This document shows positions 52,101 to 63,424 of a DNA stretch of 64,000 nucleotides, one piece after another (the first letter of the stretch is position 1; every line of letters starts with the position of its first letter). The DNA is from Leptoclinus maculatus. Lineage: Eukaryota; Chordata; Actinopteri; Perciformes; Stichaeidae. The notes below the pieces were generated by a model. The model saw nothing but the letters and a program-made list of their open reading frames with translations. It was not told where the DNA came from and did no database searches. The position numbers were made by a program, and so were the translations under genes. The stretch spans positions 4,908,042-4,972,041 of the forward strand of contig JAVDOI010000007.1 in the NCBI GenBank assembly GCA_032191485.1. The letters run 5' to 3'.

Positions 52101-52609
52101 TCCCTATGAACACACACACACACTTAGCCTCTGTTCTGTACATTACTTTAATGACCCACTCCAGTGTGCTGTAGTCTTCCACCCAGGGACAAGTATGCAG
52201 CTGATGAGCAGCTTGAGCCCCTTATCTGTGGGTTAAATATGGGTGTGTTGCTTGATGTGGCCTCTAGATATTCACGCAGAAGTTTCGCCTCCGGGAAAGG
52301 CTGTTAGCAGTGAGAGCGGTTGCTGACTTTGTTTGTATGTTTTAGTACGTTATCGTTGTTAATTTTGAAGGTTTTATTCGAAGGCTGAATGTTTAACATT
52401 TGAAATAGTTGAAATACTGAAATGGTTGAAGCTGTAGCTAAAGTGACTCTCAAAATACAAATACTGAAGGAAGTTGAAGTAAGTTTCCAATTTCATTTTT
52501 TACAACACATTTTTTTTATGTAAAAAAATAAAAAAGCCTCTTCGTTTTATCATATCATCTCATATCATATCATGACATTTCGTCATCTGGTGAAAACTGC
52601 TATGTATAT
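49174..52609. other. Intergenic, no gene recognised
   Basis: AT-rich, with only short open frames and no recognisable exon, RNA or transposon. Confidence 0.5.
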
Positions 52610-53295
52610 CAGTGTTTCCCCTAGGTTTACAGCTTTGGGGAGGGGGGGGTGGCGGACACAAACACTTAACGGAATCATGGTGTTCATGTGTTTCATTTAA
52701 TGACAGCAGTCAATGTAACAACTGAACAATTATTTGAACTGTACATTGAACTAAACATCGGAACATTTCTTTTTATGACAATTATCCACAAAGTGTGCAG
52801 CTTTTGTCACTGCAGTTTATCTTTCTGGGCTTCTGGAATGACATTTCCAGAGCCTCTTGATATTTATTTATGCTGGGGGGGGCGTGCGGGCAGGGTGTGC
52901 AGCACTTGGGCTCTTTCCTGTACTTGGCGAAGCGCGCTCTCTGTCCGCTGGTGTGCTCACCTGTGTTTGCGCGCGCGTGTCTGTGTGCGCGCGCGCATCG
53001 GGGCGGAACTCCGCCGTGCGATACAGAGAGCAGAGGAGAATTGTAAACGCGCGACCATGTAGAGACAGAAATGACATGCCGTCGTGTAAATAAGATAAAT
53101 AACATGAGGCTATTTAGTTTGTTTAAATAAAGAACAAGGTATAGACCTGTTCTATAGGAAAGGGAACCTATAATGACTTCTGTTGTGATCTGGCGCTGTA
53201 TAGAAAATTAAATTAAACAAAATTCACTTGACCTTCAAGGGGGGGGGGGAGGGGGGGCGGGGCGCCCCCCTAATACAATGGTAGGGGAAACACTG
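52610..53295. mobile_element. Non-autonomous hAT-type element
   Basis: 14-bp perfect terminal repeats CAGTGTTTCCCCTA / TAGGGGAAACACTG. Flanks are AT-rich (atgtatat and tatatata), so an exact target duplication cannot be confirmed. The interior has alternating gcgcgcgc and gtgcgcgcgcgca blocks near 52,968-52,997 and G-runs at both ends. No transposase. Confidence 0.85.
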
Positions 53296-54131
53296 TATAT
53301 ATATCGCAGAAAAATAAATATTACAAAGTCTGCTTTTTCCAATATGGTGCAGCCTTAAATAAAACGATTCTTAAGATGAACTAGATGACCTGGATGTTGT
53401 GATGGCAGTAATCAAAACTAAGGATGCTGAGTGAGTAGGAAGTAGTCAAAATGCCTTTGTAAACCTTCTACACTGAGATGACATTGCATGACAAAGATAG
53501 ATTTATGTCAATCTATCAGTTGTTTGACAAAGCTCTGACTGTTGAAAGCAAACCCAGTACTGTAGGACCGTACATCCACACATGCAGTGTTTTTTGTATT
53601 TACGGTATAACAGTACCGTATTGGCACGTTTAGAGCTTTCCAACAAGTAAAGATGAGAGGAGCCATTATAGAAACAGATGGACTCTCAGACAGTTCAGAT
53701 TAAATCAAACTAAATTTGGTGATGTTGATCCAAACGACATACACATCCATTGTTGTGAAAACTATTGTCATTGTAGTTCATTCAGGACTTCATGGCCTTT
53801 TTGTCCAGATCTGTGATTTAGTTGTTCGGTCACTTCGACTCCTTGACATTCCAGCCATTCACACTTCCTGTTTTCAGAAGAAATCAGTGCTGCCGGAGAT
53901 AGCCGGCATGGCCACGTCTCCGTGCCAAGACTGTGTGACTCTGTGGTCCGATTAAAATTCCCCACATTTCAAAACTAAAGGATCTGCAACAGTGTTCTCT
54001 GCACCTCGTCTGTCTGTAGAGCCCTCTCCTCACAAGACCCGTCTCTCTGTGGGCCGGCCTTTTTCCTCTCGCTCTTGGCATCTAGTCTGTCTAGGCAGGA
54101 ACTTGTTGACTCAGCTTTGATCCCTCTCTCA

Positions 54132-54201
<70 letters not shown>
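54132..54201. repeat. (AC)n microsatellite
   Basis: About 35 uninterrupted AC units. Confidence 0.97.
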
Positions 54202-54203
<2 letters not shown>

Positions 54204-54944
54204 CAGACGCATCCACAGACTTCACACAACTTAAGTTCTGTTATGTTGCAAGAGATAACTTATCAAACAAACATGTGACCAACATTGGGCCTCAATTCAA
54301 ATCTTTCTGCACTGCGCTTTTTAATGAATATCAATATATAAAACAACACGATTATATAAATGCTTTTTTGTTATGGCTTTTTATGACTTAAATTAAAACT
54401 ACTTTGAACTCTATCTGTCTCTGAGCGTTGTAATGGAGAACCCAACAGCTATCTGCCAGTGATCTCTGTTGCTTTAGAGCAAAGTACATATCCAGTTTCA
54501 TACTACTAACCCAACCCATACTCGCCTGCTTTCATTGTAAAGGTCAGCTTAAAAAAAATTAAAATGCAGCTTTTTTTTTGCACTTCTCACAATGTGCGGT
54601 TTGAAAACCACCAAAGCAATATATTTTTTTTATTCAAACAAGATGGATGTGTCCTCCTCAAAATGTGAACACAAAAGGTAGTTAACTTTGTGCAATAGAT
54701 TGTAGAAATGGGGAAAAGGTTGCACACTTTCCAACAGTCATGGACAGTCCGTTGAAGACATTCATTGTCGTCAGCCACCTCAATTCCCAAATTCCATTCG
54801 CATAATCCCTCAAGGGAAATCCTTACTGTACGATCTGCTAAACAAAAAAAAATCCGTCTTTGGTGGCACATCCCCTTTTCTTAAAATGGCATTTCCGTCT
54901 TCCACATTCAACCTGAAAATATCAAACTTGACTCTGGGGAAGCA

Positions 54945-55300
54945 CCTTCCATAGGTTTTGTCGGCTACTATGGAGGAAGATGGTTCACTTCCACTTGGCC
55001 CACAGAGTTCAGAGTCCCACTATTCCTCATCTGCACTCCAAAAGCTGTACCCCATCGTCATATTCTCCAATCAATGGCGGCATGAATGGTCCTGGAAGCC
55101 TGTACTTATCCATCCCGATAGCACTGCAGTTGTAAAAATTGTAAGCAAAGGTCGATCTTGTTCTCAAGCCATCATGCAGTTTATGCGCAGACTCGCCTTA
55201 AGATCTGCCCAACACCAGTTCATTCTCATTCATCCTACAACTCGCGTTCGGAGGTACCACAAGAGCCCCAACTCTCAAATTCCCACCCTGAAGAAGTAAA
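54945..55300 (+). pseudogene. DIRS/Ngaro-type retrotransposon RNase H fragment
   Basis: FVGYYGGRWFTSTWP, then after a frame change ALQKLYPIVIFSNQWRHEW, LIHPDSTAVVKIVSKGRSC and IMQFMRRLALRSAQHQF. The order GYY..W, then an Asp-containing ...VV.I..KGRS.., then ...RRL...A..QF matches the RNase H of tyrosine-recombinase (DIRS-like) retrotransposons. Flanking RT, methylase and recombinase regions are absent. Frameshifted and dead. Confidence 0.7.
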
Positions 55301-55533
55301 ACCGACTAGCTGGGAGCTTCATTCCCCAACTACATTTAGCGTCTAGACTCGTATCTCCGTCCATGCGAGCCGTTGACCAAATGCATAGGTTCCGGGTATG
55401 CCACCAAGGCCTCACCTCAAGATTCAATCTCAATGAAACCGGGACGAGACCACTTGTCCTCAGCAAAAAAACATTGATTTAAAAGAAACACCTCTCTGTC
55501 CACTGTAATTATGAATGACATAACCATTGAAGG

Positions 55534-57431
55534 TAGTGGTGTCACGGATCGATCCGTGATCGGTTCGGATCACCCCTCCCGGTTTGCATCACTTGTGAAC
55601 CGCGGATCAATTGGAACTTGAGAAGCCCCCGGCGTCATTTAAGTCGCAAGTTTGGGAGCATTTTGTCTTCCCTGTAACTTATAATGACGGATGAGGGTGG
55701 TGGACAAAACCGTTAGGGTATGTAGGCGTTGACGACGGCAATACATCGGGCATGTCCACACATATGAAGCTCCACCATCCTGGTCTTTCAGCGACGGGGG
55801 CCAAGCCACAACAACAACGTATCGTCGCGTCATTTAAGAAACCGTTTGTGGCAGAATCAGACCGGGCTTAAGCTATTGCAGCATCTATTGGGGTCTGTAT
55901 TGCTGCAGACATGAGGCCATTCTCCGTTGTGGAAAACAAAGGATTTCAAAATCTGGTTAAAGTGCTCCAGGGCAACGGAGAGCTACGTGACTGCGACCAC
56001 ACACTTCATCACGGAGGAGTGGAGATTCATAGTCCGGTGCTGTAGACACGCCCCCTCTGGGAGAGTCACACAGACACACACCTGGAGTAGGTGCTGACAG
56101 AAGCAGTAGAGTGGAAGCTAGACAGGCCCAATAGCAATATCCCAGTCACCACAGAAAGGTCCCCAGACAATGTAAATATTCTCATCTTTTTGAAAAACAA
56201 ATGTAACTTGTAGACCATTTCACAGTAATGGTAAACATTATTGTGTATTTGAATGACATAACCTGACAGGAAGTAAACACAGACCCACGTTGTTGCCTTT
56301 CAGTTCAGTTGCTGGCTGTTTCTTTCTTTCAGTATTGATCAAAGGACGAGGGTATCAACATACCTCATGTTGCACTTGAACTTAACAGAATTGAGTATTC
56401 TTGAATGTTTTATTTTTATTTGTTTATTTAATTTTGTTTCAAATTGGACATCTTCAATATTTTTGTTTTTATGTAAGACTATAGCCCAAAGTTCTTTGCT
56501 TTAAGTGTTCTTGAAGTTCTTTAATTAATAAATGGAAAGCAAAGTTATATTTGACTCCTCCCCTTTTCTTTGCTGATCCGCAAAATGATCCGAACCGTGA
56601 CTCAAGAACCGTGATCCAAACCGAACCGTGAGGTTTGTGATCCGTTGCACCAGTGGCGGGCCGTCAGGGCCTGCAAAGCCTTCTCTGCTGGCCTAAACAG
56701 AATCACAAAGTTATAGCTATTTTATAATTTTTTTCTTAAATACACTACATGTATCATAATTTATAAAAATATTTTTCCCATTATCTTATTTTCTCATTGC
56801 ACAGCTACTGTCTTCCTCAGTTGCTCTGCTTCCAGTGCAGCTTGTTTTAAGTAGAGCTTTTATCCAATCAGATTTCACCTCTGTGTCTCTAGGTAGAAGA
56901 GAGGCCCGAGGCCTGCAGACTCACAAGTGCCTCCATGTGCAGTTTAAGTGAATGGGGACGATATTGTTGATTGTCATCGTGTTCAACCAATCAGATCTTT
57001 AGTTTGACATGTTGGGCATATTCTTTGAGTGTCAGAGCCTGCTAGCCCCATACTAGCCGGCCCACAACTACGTTGGCATTAGTGCAGCTCAGAGTCCAGG
57101 TGCAGCTCTGCCGAGAGGTACAGAGTGTGCTGTGATTATTACTGGAACTGAAACGATGTACTGGGATTAAACTCTTTAAGTTTCGGTAAATGACAAACTG
57201 CGTGTGTTTGTTTACATAGTAACGTTACTACTGTTCGTTTGTCTATCGTGTCGCTTTTATGAATAATATTTTAATGGCTCGTGCTCTTGTGTGGTGGAAT
57301 GCGTGGATCCGCTGCAGGTTTGCTGGATTGATGTGTCATAATGAGGTTATTAGGAGGTAATTGAACTGTAGTAGGACAGCACTGAAGGCCCATGTATAAA
57401 ATCCACGGCCCGCCACTGCGTTGCACCCCTA
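55534..57431. mobile_element. BED-type hAT, copy B, internally deleted
   Basis: Termini TAGTGGTGTCACGGATC and GATCCGTTGCACCCCTA are imperfect inverted repeats, flanked by the exact 8-bp duplication attgaagg (55,526-55,533 and 57,432-57,439). The interior carries transposase remnants: a BED-finger region near 55,680-55,790, RIVASFKKPFVAES near 55,819-55,860, then FSVVENKGFQNLVKVL near 55,921-55,968, with stops. It is interrupted near its right end by a second hAT. Confidence 0.95.
56651..57418. mobile_element. Non-autonomous hAT nested in the BED-type hAT
   Basis: Termini CAGTGGCGGGCCGT and ACGGCCCGCCACTG are perfect inverted repeats, flanked by the exact 8-bp duplication cgttgcac (56,643-56,650 and 57,419-57,426), which is part of the host's own terminal repeat. 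768 bp, no transposase. Related copy at 9,887-11,107. Confidence 0.97.
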
Positions 57432-57985
57432 ATTGAAGGTGTGCAGGAGTACAAACTGACACTGAATGCTAACACTAGTGCTAGGTTTGCAAAAGCTAAA
57501 CAACGTCTCTACTTCATATGGAAACTTGGACGCTTAAATGTGGACAAAACTCCACACCGATTCTCAAAGTGCGTTGATGGAACAGATTGTTGATTATGGC
57601 ACAACCCAGTTCCCTGAAGTCAAAAGACAAGTACATGAGTCATTTTGGGTCATTATAACTATCTAACCCAAATGTGAATGTAATGTATACCCTCTATGGT
57701 CTTGTTTACACTGGCCTCTGGAAATGAAGTGTTACAGGTTACACCTTTTCCAGTTTTATGCAAAGAAAAAAGTAGAATTAGATAAATTTGTGTCTTCGTT
57801 GTAAATGAAGCGTCAATTTTTCTGGAGCCCAGTGACACATTTGTCCTGCTCTACCTGTCACCTGTACGCTCCAGTTCCTTGTACCTCAGGCGCAATGGTA
57901 ACCTGATTCCATACTGTGTGACATTATCACCAACCTCCCTCAACTTTCCGACCTGACTTGCGTGACATCTGACGTAGGGCTAGGC

Positions 57986-59714
57986 CAGTATTTCTCTAAC
58001 TGTGGGGCGCAGTGGTATTACAGGTGGGGCGCAGGGGGAAATGCAGAATCTTTTAATTTCAAGAACTTTATTGAGAACTTCACATAGTGAACCAAAGTAC
58101 ACGGACATAAAACTAAGGCATTAATAAATTAGTGCTGGGCAAGTTAACGCGTTATCGTGTTAACGCATTCATTAATTAACAGACAATTATTTTATCGCGC
58201 GTTAACGCATTTTTTTTATTTTGAAAGTTCGTTGCTCACTGGCAGCGGTGGAGGAAGGCTTCAGCAGACTACGCTGGATGCAGCGTGTGAGAGAAGTATA
58301 GATAGACACAGCGAAGTAGATAGCTACACACTGCAGCCGATTAGTATTGTGGAAGATGCCTGTCTGAGGAACGTTCTCAAGGTGTGTTCGCGTCGCGTTT
58401 GGTGTTAACGCACCTTTAGGATCGCAACGAATGACTGCACGTATGAGCCTCAAGACACACCATCACAAGAAGAATACACGAGTTGTATGAAAAGGAGAGG
58501 ACTACAAAAGCGACGGCGTTTCAACGTGCACCAGCTGTTGCTCTCACTGGAGACTACTGGACATTGCTGGGTAACCATCATTACCTCGGAGTTACAGCAT
58601 TATATTGATTAACAGTAGAGCTGCATTCACATGCTCTGACTGTCATGAAAACAGAAGACAGACATTTTGATGAAACGTGCTGAAACATTTTATTCATGTT
58701 GCACAGCAGTGGAACATTTCAAATAAAGTCAGCACACTGAGCACAGAGTGCAAGAAATATAACTGCTACTGTGTAAAGGGCATACTGCTGTTAAAAAGCA
58801 CCTTATTTGTTTAAAGTGTTTGCAAACCAAATGTTATTGCACTTTTGTTCATATAGCAGTACTTTTAAAATAAAAGTGCGCAATACACTACTTTTTAATT
58901 CATTATTGAACTTTGCGCATAACAATGCAATTAATCGCAAAAAAATAATGCGATTAATAGCGATTCAAAATTGTAATCGTTGCCCAGCACTATAATAAAT
59001 ACATGCCTGTACTTTCGTGTAAATGTTTACGTTACGCCGTTAACAGGTTACGCTTGTGCATGCGGGACTGCCAAGATTCTTGGCGACTCGCATGTGTAGC
59101 TTAGTGTGCTTCCCTTCGCCACATCCTACCTCTGTGAGATCGGCTTTTCTGCTGTTGCCCCTTCAAAACAAAATACAGATCTAAGCTCAACATTGAGCAT
59201 GAATTGAGAGTGGCCGTATCAAGTCTGCAACCCCGTTTTAAAAAGATTTGTAGTGGAAAGCAGGCTCATTGCAGCCACTAATACTGATAAAACTTGATGG
59301 CTCACACATATCTGCACTAATTTTTTTTGTTTTTCACAGGTTGCACTTTATTGTTATTATCTTGAAAAGATGTTCAGTGCAAAACAGGTTAATTGCAGCC
59401 ACAATAAGCTATTTTTTTGCCAAATATTAGTTATTTTTTGCACAGATAGAACTTTATTTGCATTGTTCTAACAAAGTGATTGCACATTTTATTTGTTTTT
59501 GTCTGATGGAGCAATCTGGTTTACTTGAAAGTGATTTCAATTTTATTTATTTATCTATTATTTGAAAAAGCACAGATGGAGGAGTCACAAAATGTTGTTA
59601 TTTCAATAAAAGTTCAACATGGACCATTTTGTTACAATTTTGTTGGGGCGGTGGGGCATGAACATTTTTCTTCCTCCAAAGTGAGGCGTGACAGAAAAAG
59701 TTTGAGAACCACTG
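57986..59714 (+). mobile_element. hAT element with transposase C-terminal relic
   Basis: Ends CAGTATTTCTCTAACTGTGG and (reversed) CAGTGGTTCTCAAACTTT are diverged inverted repeats, flanked by the exact 8-bp duplication ggctaggc (57,978-57,985 and 59,715-59,722). Near 59,108-59,275 it encodes FATSYLCEIGFSAVAPSK and, one frame over, YRSKLNIEHELRVAVSSLQP, a ZBED5-like hAT dimerisation region. The insertion target (tagggctaggc|aatgtggcc) looks like the terminus of yet another hAT starting at 57,975. Confidence 0.93.
58130..58992. mobile_element. Non-autonomous hAT nested at 58 kb
   Basis: Termini TAGTGCTGGGCAA and TTGCCCAGCACTA flanked by the exact 8-bp duplication taataaat (58,122-58,129 and 58,993-59,000). 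The ends are rich in gttaacgc / gcgattaat motifs. The interior frame has LQPISIVEDACLRNVLKV, a decayed hAT transposase motif. Confidence 0.95.
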
Positions 59715-60083
59715 GGCTAGGCAATGTGGCCAAAAAATATTCTATCCCGATGTATCCCGTCGTCTGTGGGATGGAGAGAGTGGTCTCTCTCCCATTTCAG
59801 TACACTTTTAAAGGGTCAGAGCATCAAAGAGAGAAGGGGGGGAAGGTGTGTTTCTCCAAGACGTCTGGCTTGTTTCTAATCTACATATGTTACAATGGTA
59901 CCCCTAATAAACCATTTGCTACAGATCCTTTCCTGTACCCCCTGTGGTTTACCACCTCTATGCTAAACACTCATTGATTACTATCTGCACCCCCTACATA
60001 TCTATTCTAAACATCACCTATGACATTCTAGATTTACGACTAATCTAATCTAATCCTTTGAAGGGACTGTCTTGCTACAGTAG

Positions 60084-60163
60084 TATAGTAAGTAAAACAG
60101 AATAAAGCATATAATCAAGTCAAAGTAGAAACATTATACAGCACAATGAAATTTCCTATCACA
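60084..60163 (-). repeat. ERV 3' LTR start (repeat A)
   Basis: Same sequence as 63,343-63,424, including ttgatt/atatgctttattc and the start TGTGATAGGAAATTTC, with small differences. Only the U3 beginning is defined by the repeat. Confidence 0.75.
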
Positions 60164-60175
60164 ATTCCCCCTTTG
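60164..60175 (-). promoter_or_regulatory. Polypurine tract of the ERV
   Basis: On the minus strand AAAGGGGGAAT lies immediately before TGTGATAGG, the usual arrangement of plus-strand primer and 3' LTR start. Confidence 0.75.
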
Positions 60176-60257
60176 ATCATTATCAAATAGATCACTCATA
60201 CGTATATAAAATACACTAGTGTACATTTGAAACATCTGCATTAACAATTTATGAGGC

Positions 60258-60369
60258 TAGCATTACTGAGATAAGTACAAGCTGTGGAGGGAAACGATTA
60301 GTTATACATTGTTGTCGTCATGGTCAGAATCAGAATAGTCTGTGTCAGAGTCAGCGGGATCTGGGTGAC
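60258..60369 (-). repeat. Env tail segment, duplicated (repeat B)
   Basis: 112 bp nearly identical to 63,226-63,337. Here it encodes the acidic C-terminal tail of Env and the first bases of the 3' untranslated part. Confidence 0.9.
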
Positions 60370-61576
60370 TCGTTACCTGGTTGGGATCATTCTGATCTAA
60401 TTTAAGATAGCAACCCACTTCTCCTGAGACTGTGGTTTCTACCCATCTATACATCAATGCTTTCATACAGGTCAAGGTACACGTGCAAACACATAGGAAA
60501 ATGCTAAATGCATTCAAAACAGGAATCAAAAGCTGGACCAACATCGCACCCCACGCCCCTAATTTGTCGCTTAACCATTTATCAAATGAAAAACCTGCTG
60601 AGTCCGAGGGGCCAAATGCACCTCGAATCTTTTCGAGAGCAATAATGACAGATGTGATGTCAGAATTATCTGGGATGAGAGTCATACAAGCATTACCTGT
60701 AATGTTAAGAGTTATACACAATCCTCCTGTCCTCGCCATTAAGTAATCCAGAGCCATTTCGTGTTTAAGCAAAGTTAGTCTATGAGATTTCTGGGTACTG
60801 GACATTAACCTGAATCCTTTAATGGTCTCATTTGCAAAATGGGACATGGAGTACGTTATGTTATCTATGTGGTCAGCAAGAAAAGTGACACCATACCATG
60901 GGAATAGTCCTATGCCCCATTTCTCACCTAAGGAGATACGCCAGTGATATGAGTCGAATGAGTAAAATTCAGCCATATCTCTTCGAACACGGGTGGTTTT
61001 AGTGGCCACAATCGCTACCTTTGTCATAGTTAAGTTCACTAACGCGCAACATCCTGTGGAATACTGGCAATAACACATAGAGTAATGTAACGGCAAGGGT
61101 GTATTGAGGGGTAATGGAACCGGAATGACGTCAGTTGGCGGGTCGGTAAAGAACATAGCAGTGCTGCTACATACTAGAGGAAAACAAGATAGATTCCCCA
61201 TGAATCCCATAGAAATAATGGCAGTTATGCAGTCAGTGAGTGTGAGCATAATTTAACAGGGCGTCTGGCAAATAATATCATGGCTAAACTCATATGTGCA
61301 AGTGGCTTCAGAAGGTTGTAACCCAAATAAATCTTCATGCGTTACCGGAGGAGCGAATGCGACTAATACCGTAGTAGAAGGATATTCTCTTTTTATTGAA
61401 AACTGTAAGAAAGCCCAACAAGAATTATGCTCTGGACCGTAAGCGGATTTGTCGTCCTCCCACCTCCATGGCTTCCATGGAGTGTCAACGAATAAGTCGC
61501 GCTTCCTTTGCTCTAGGTTGTTGATAGTCTGTGTCGCATTGGTTTCTGTGGATAATAACCAGTCATGGTGAGTCAA
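60302..61576 (-). pseudogene. ERV env, interrupted by one stop codon
   Basis: Two frames in the same phase are separated by a single TAA at 61,253-61,255. The upstream part (61,576-61,253) is surface-subunit sequence with several Cys and Trp and no clear signal peptide; its N-terminal part is missing. The 315-codon downstream frame (61,249-60,302) has a furin-like RVRR at residues 87-90, a hydrophobic stretch near 112-124, a heptad-type region at about 126-175, and Cys178 and Cys188. Then follow a probable membrane span at about 236-262 and an acidic tail. The position after Cys188 is Met where related envelopes usually have a second Cys. An envelope normally mediates receptor binding and membrane fusion. 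This copy cannot make a full protein. Confidence 0.85.
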
Positions 61577-61914
61577 CAGAATAGGTACAACAATTATACA
61601 GGCTTAAAACACATTGTGCCTCTGAGGCCGCATAGTTCTGAAGTGTGTATCATTGTCAAAAGGTTCAGGTGAGTGTGAAGTTCTGTTCTTCTTCAATTTG
61701 GTGATACATCAAGATTTTGATAACAAGTTAAAGAAAGGGATTATAACCTGCATATAAGATTCAATCTCCTTCCATGTCCTATCACTGAGTTAGAAGACTA
61801 ACTTTTGACCAAATACTAATACAAAAATGTGGATCTATCTTTACAATAAAATAAAAAATTACAGACAAAATAAAAAAAAAAGTACATTACATATTAAAAA
61901 ATGACATTACATAA

Positions 61915-61924
61915 TCCCCCTTTT
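61915..61924 (-). promoter_or_regulatory. Second polypurine-like tract between gag and env
   Basis: Minus-strand AAAAGGGGGA followed by TTATGTAATG. It resembles the 3' tract of the same element but lies in the gap where pol should be. Confidence 0.35.
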
Positions 61925-62122
61925 GCCACGTTATCTCTGCATTGATCACGTGGCAATTGTCTAGGCTCATCTATACATCATCTTTTGAATTACAACAGCT
62001 GCAGCATTTCCTGTTCAAGAAAAAACAACACAGTTATGCAGCTCTCCACATTACTGTACAGATTTCCAGGACAACATGACTTGTGGTAACCCTCTAAAAC
62101 TTAATTTTCATTAGAATCCTGT

Positions 62123-62149
62123 GTGTATGTGTGTGTGTGTGTGTGTGTT
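62123..62149. repeat. (GT)n microsatellite inside the ERV gap
   Basis: About 12 GT units between gag and env, in the region where pol would lie. Confidence 0.85.
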
Positions 62150-62278
62150 TCTCACCCCCCTTCTCTGGTCTCGCAAGCAGGGTGTACCCCTCCCCCTCCG
62201 CATGTTTCCTTGATCTCAGTTCAGTCAGACATCCAGCGTCCCTGCAGCCTCCTGGTGACTGCTGTCATCTCTTTGTGG

Positions 62279-63228
62279 ACAGGCAGCTGCCCAATGTCCT
62301 TTTTCACGGCATAAGTAACACTCGTTTCACCCCCTTGGTTCTGTTGTTGTTGGTCATGCTTTGAACAGCCTGGACCATGGTCAGATGAGCCATGTGCATC
62401 TGCTTTTCTTTTGCCTCAGTTTTCTTATGTTTGTCAGCAGCGTCTTGTTTTTCTGCATGATTAGCATGTCTGATGAGTTCAGTGAGGCGGGCTTCTTCAT
62501 AACCAACACAAGTTAATTTTACTGCTGTAGAGATGGGTGGCACCAGTCCATCCAGGAAGCACTGTTTGAGGTGGCACTCCCAGTTGCCGGCTGCAGGGTC
62601 CTGAAGACCACTGTGCTCGTTGAAAATAACATGGAGTCTGGTGTAATAGTCTGCTACAATTTCACCAGGCTTTTGCTTGCATGATGTTATTTTTGTCATG
62701 TTGATTTTCGGCGGGAAAGCAAGTGTCAAAGCTGTAACCAGTACGGTAATCATGTCTCTATATGCAGCGTTGTCAGCGTGATCCCAGTTGGTTTGTGCCT
62801 GTCTGGCATTTCCTTGACAGGCTGCCCGAACCTTGGCATAGTTGACTTGGCCAAGTTTCTTCATGAGGAGGCATCTGAGTTCTCTTTCAGCGGGGCTAAA
62901 TTCACGGCAGAATACGATAAGTTCATCACCAAACTTTGTGCCTGATACTTGGGGTTCTGGCAGATGTGCCAGGGCGTCGGTCATGTCTCTGTCAGTCCAG
63001 GGTCTGTGGACCATCATCACTCCATTTGGACCTGCAACTTGGACCATCGGGAATGAGAATTCAAGTTTTCCCTCATCGTCATCTGTTTTTGGTCCTCGTT
63101 GTAGTCTGGTGTCATATGGGTGGTGGTAGGAACCTCTCGCTGCGTCTCCAGTTGTTCCCAGGTCCCCGTGTGACTTGTCTGGGCTGCCTAGTTGAGAGGC
63201 TAGTACATTTTGAAAAGCATCTTTGTAG
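62279..63228 (-). pseudogene. ERV gag, 5'-truncated and frameshifted before the zinc knuckle
   Basis: The frame is open from the repeat B junction near 63,228, passes the first ATG at 63,047 and ends at a TGA (62,304-62,306). It includes a capsid-like region from PWTDRDMTDALAHLPEP through KQKPGEIVADYYTRLH to the Lys/Glu-rich end. A one-base shift just before the stop leads into C-YL-C-REKG-H-WAAA-C (CX2CX4HX4C) at 62,320-62,279, the nucleocapsid zinc knuckle. Matrix sequence at the N-terminus is lost at the junction. Gag would normally assemble the particle core. Both ends of this copy are damaged. Confidence 0.85.
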
Positions 63229-63337
63229 CATTACTGAGATAAGTACAAGCTGTGGAAGGAAACGATTAGTTATACATTGTTGTCATCGTGGTCAGAATCA
63301 GAATAGTCTGTGTCAGAGTCAGCGGGATCTGGGTGAC
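63226..63337 (-). repeat. Duplicated env tail (repeat B) fused upstream of gag
   Basis: Matches 60,258-60,369. Its upstream neighbour on the minus strand is the LTR start (63,424-63,343), and its downstream neighbour is gag. Confidence 0.9.
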
Positions 63338-63424
63338 AATACTATAGTAAGTAAAACATAGAATAAAGCATATAATCAAGTCAAAGTAGAAACATTATAC
63401 AGCACAATGAAATTTCCTATCACA

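Larger units (their letters stand above)
60084..63424 (-). mobile_element. Rearranged endogenous retrovirus: gag, env, no pol
   Basis: On the minus strand the order is LTR piece, duplicated env tail, gag, a non-coding gap, env, polypurine tract, LTR start. Protease, RT and integrase are absent. The 3' LTR starts at 60,163 (TGTGATAGGAAA) right after the polypurine tract; its far end is not resolved. The upstream copy of the LTR start (63,424-63,343) is only about 82 nt long and joins env-tail sequence. Gag and Env are both of a type seen in fish endogenous retroviruses. No frame is complete, so this is a defective relic. Confidence 0.85.
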
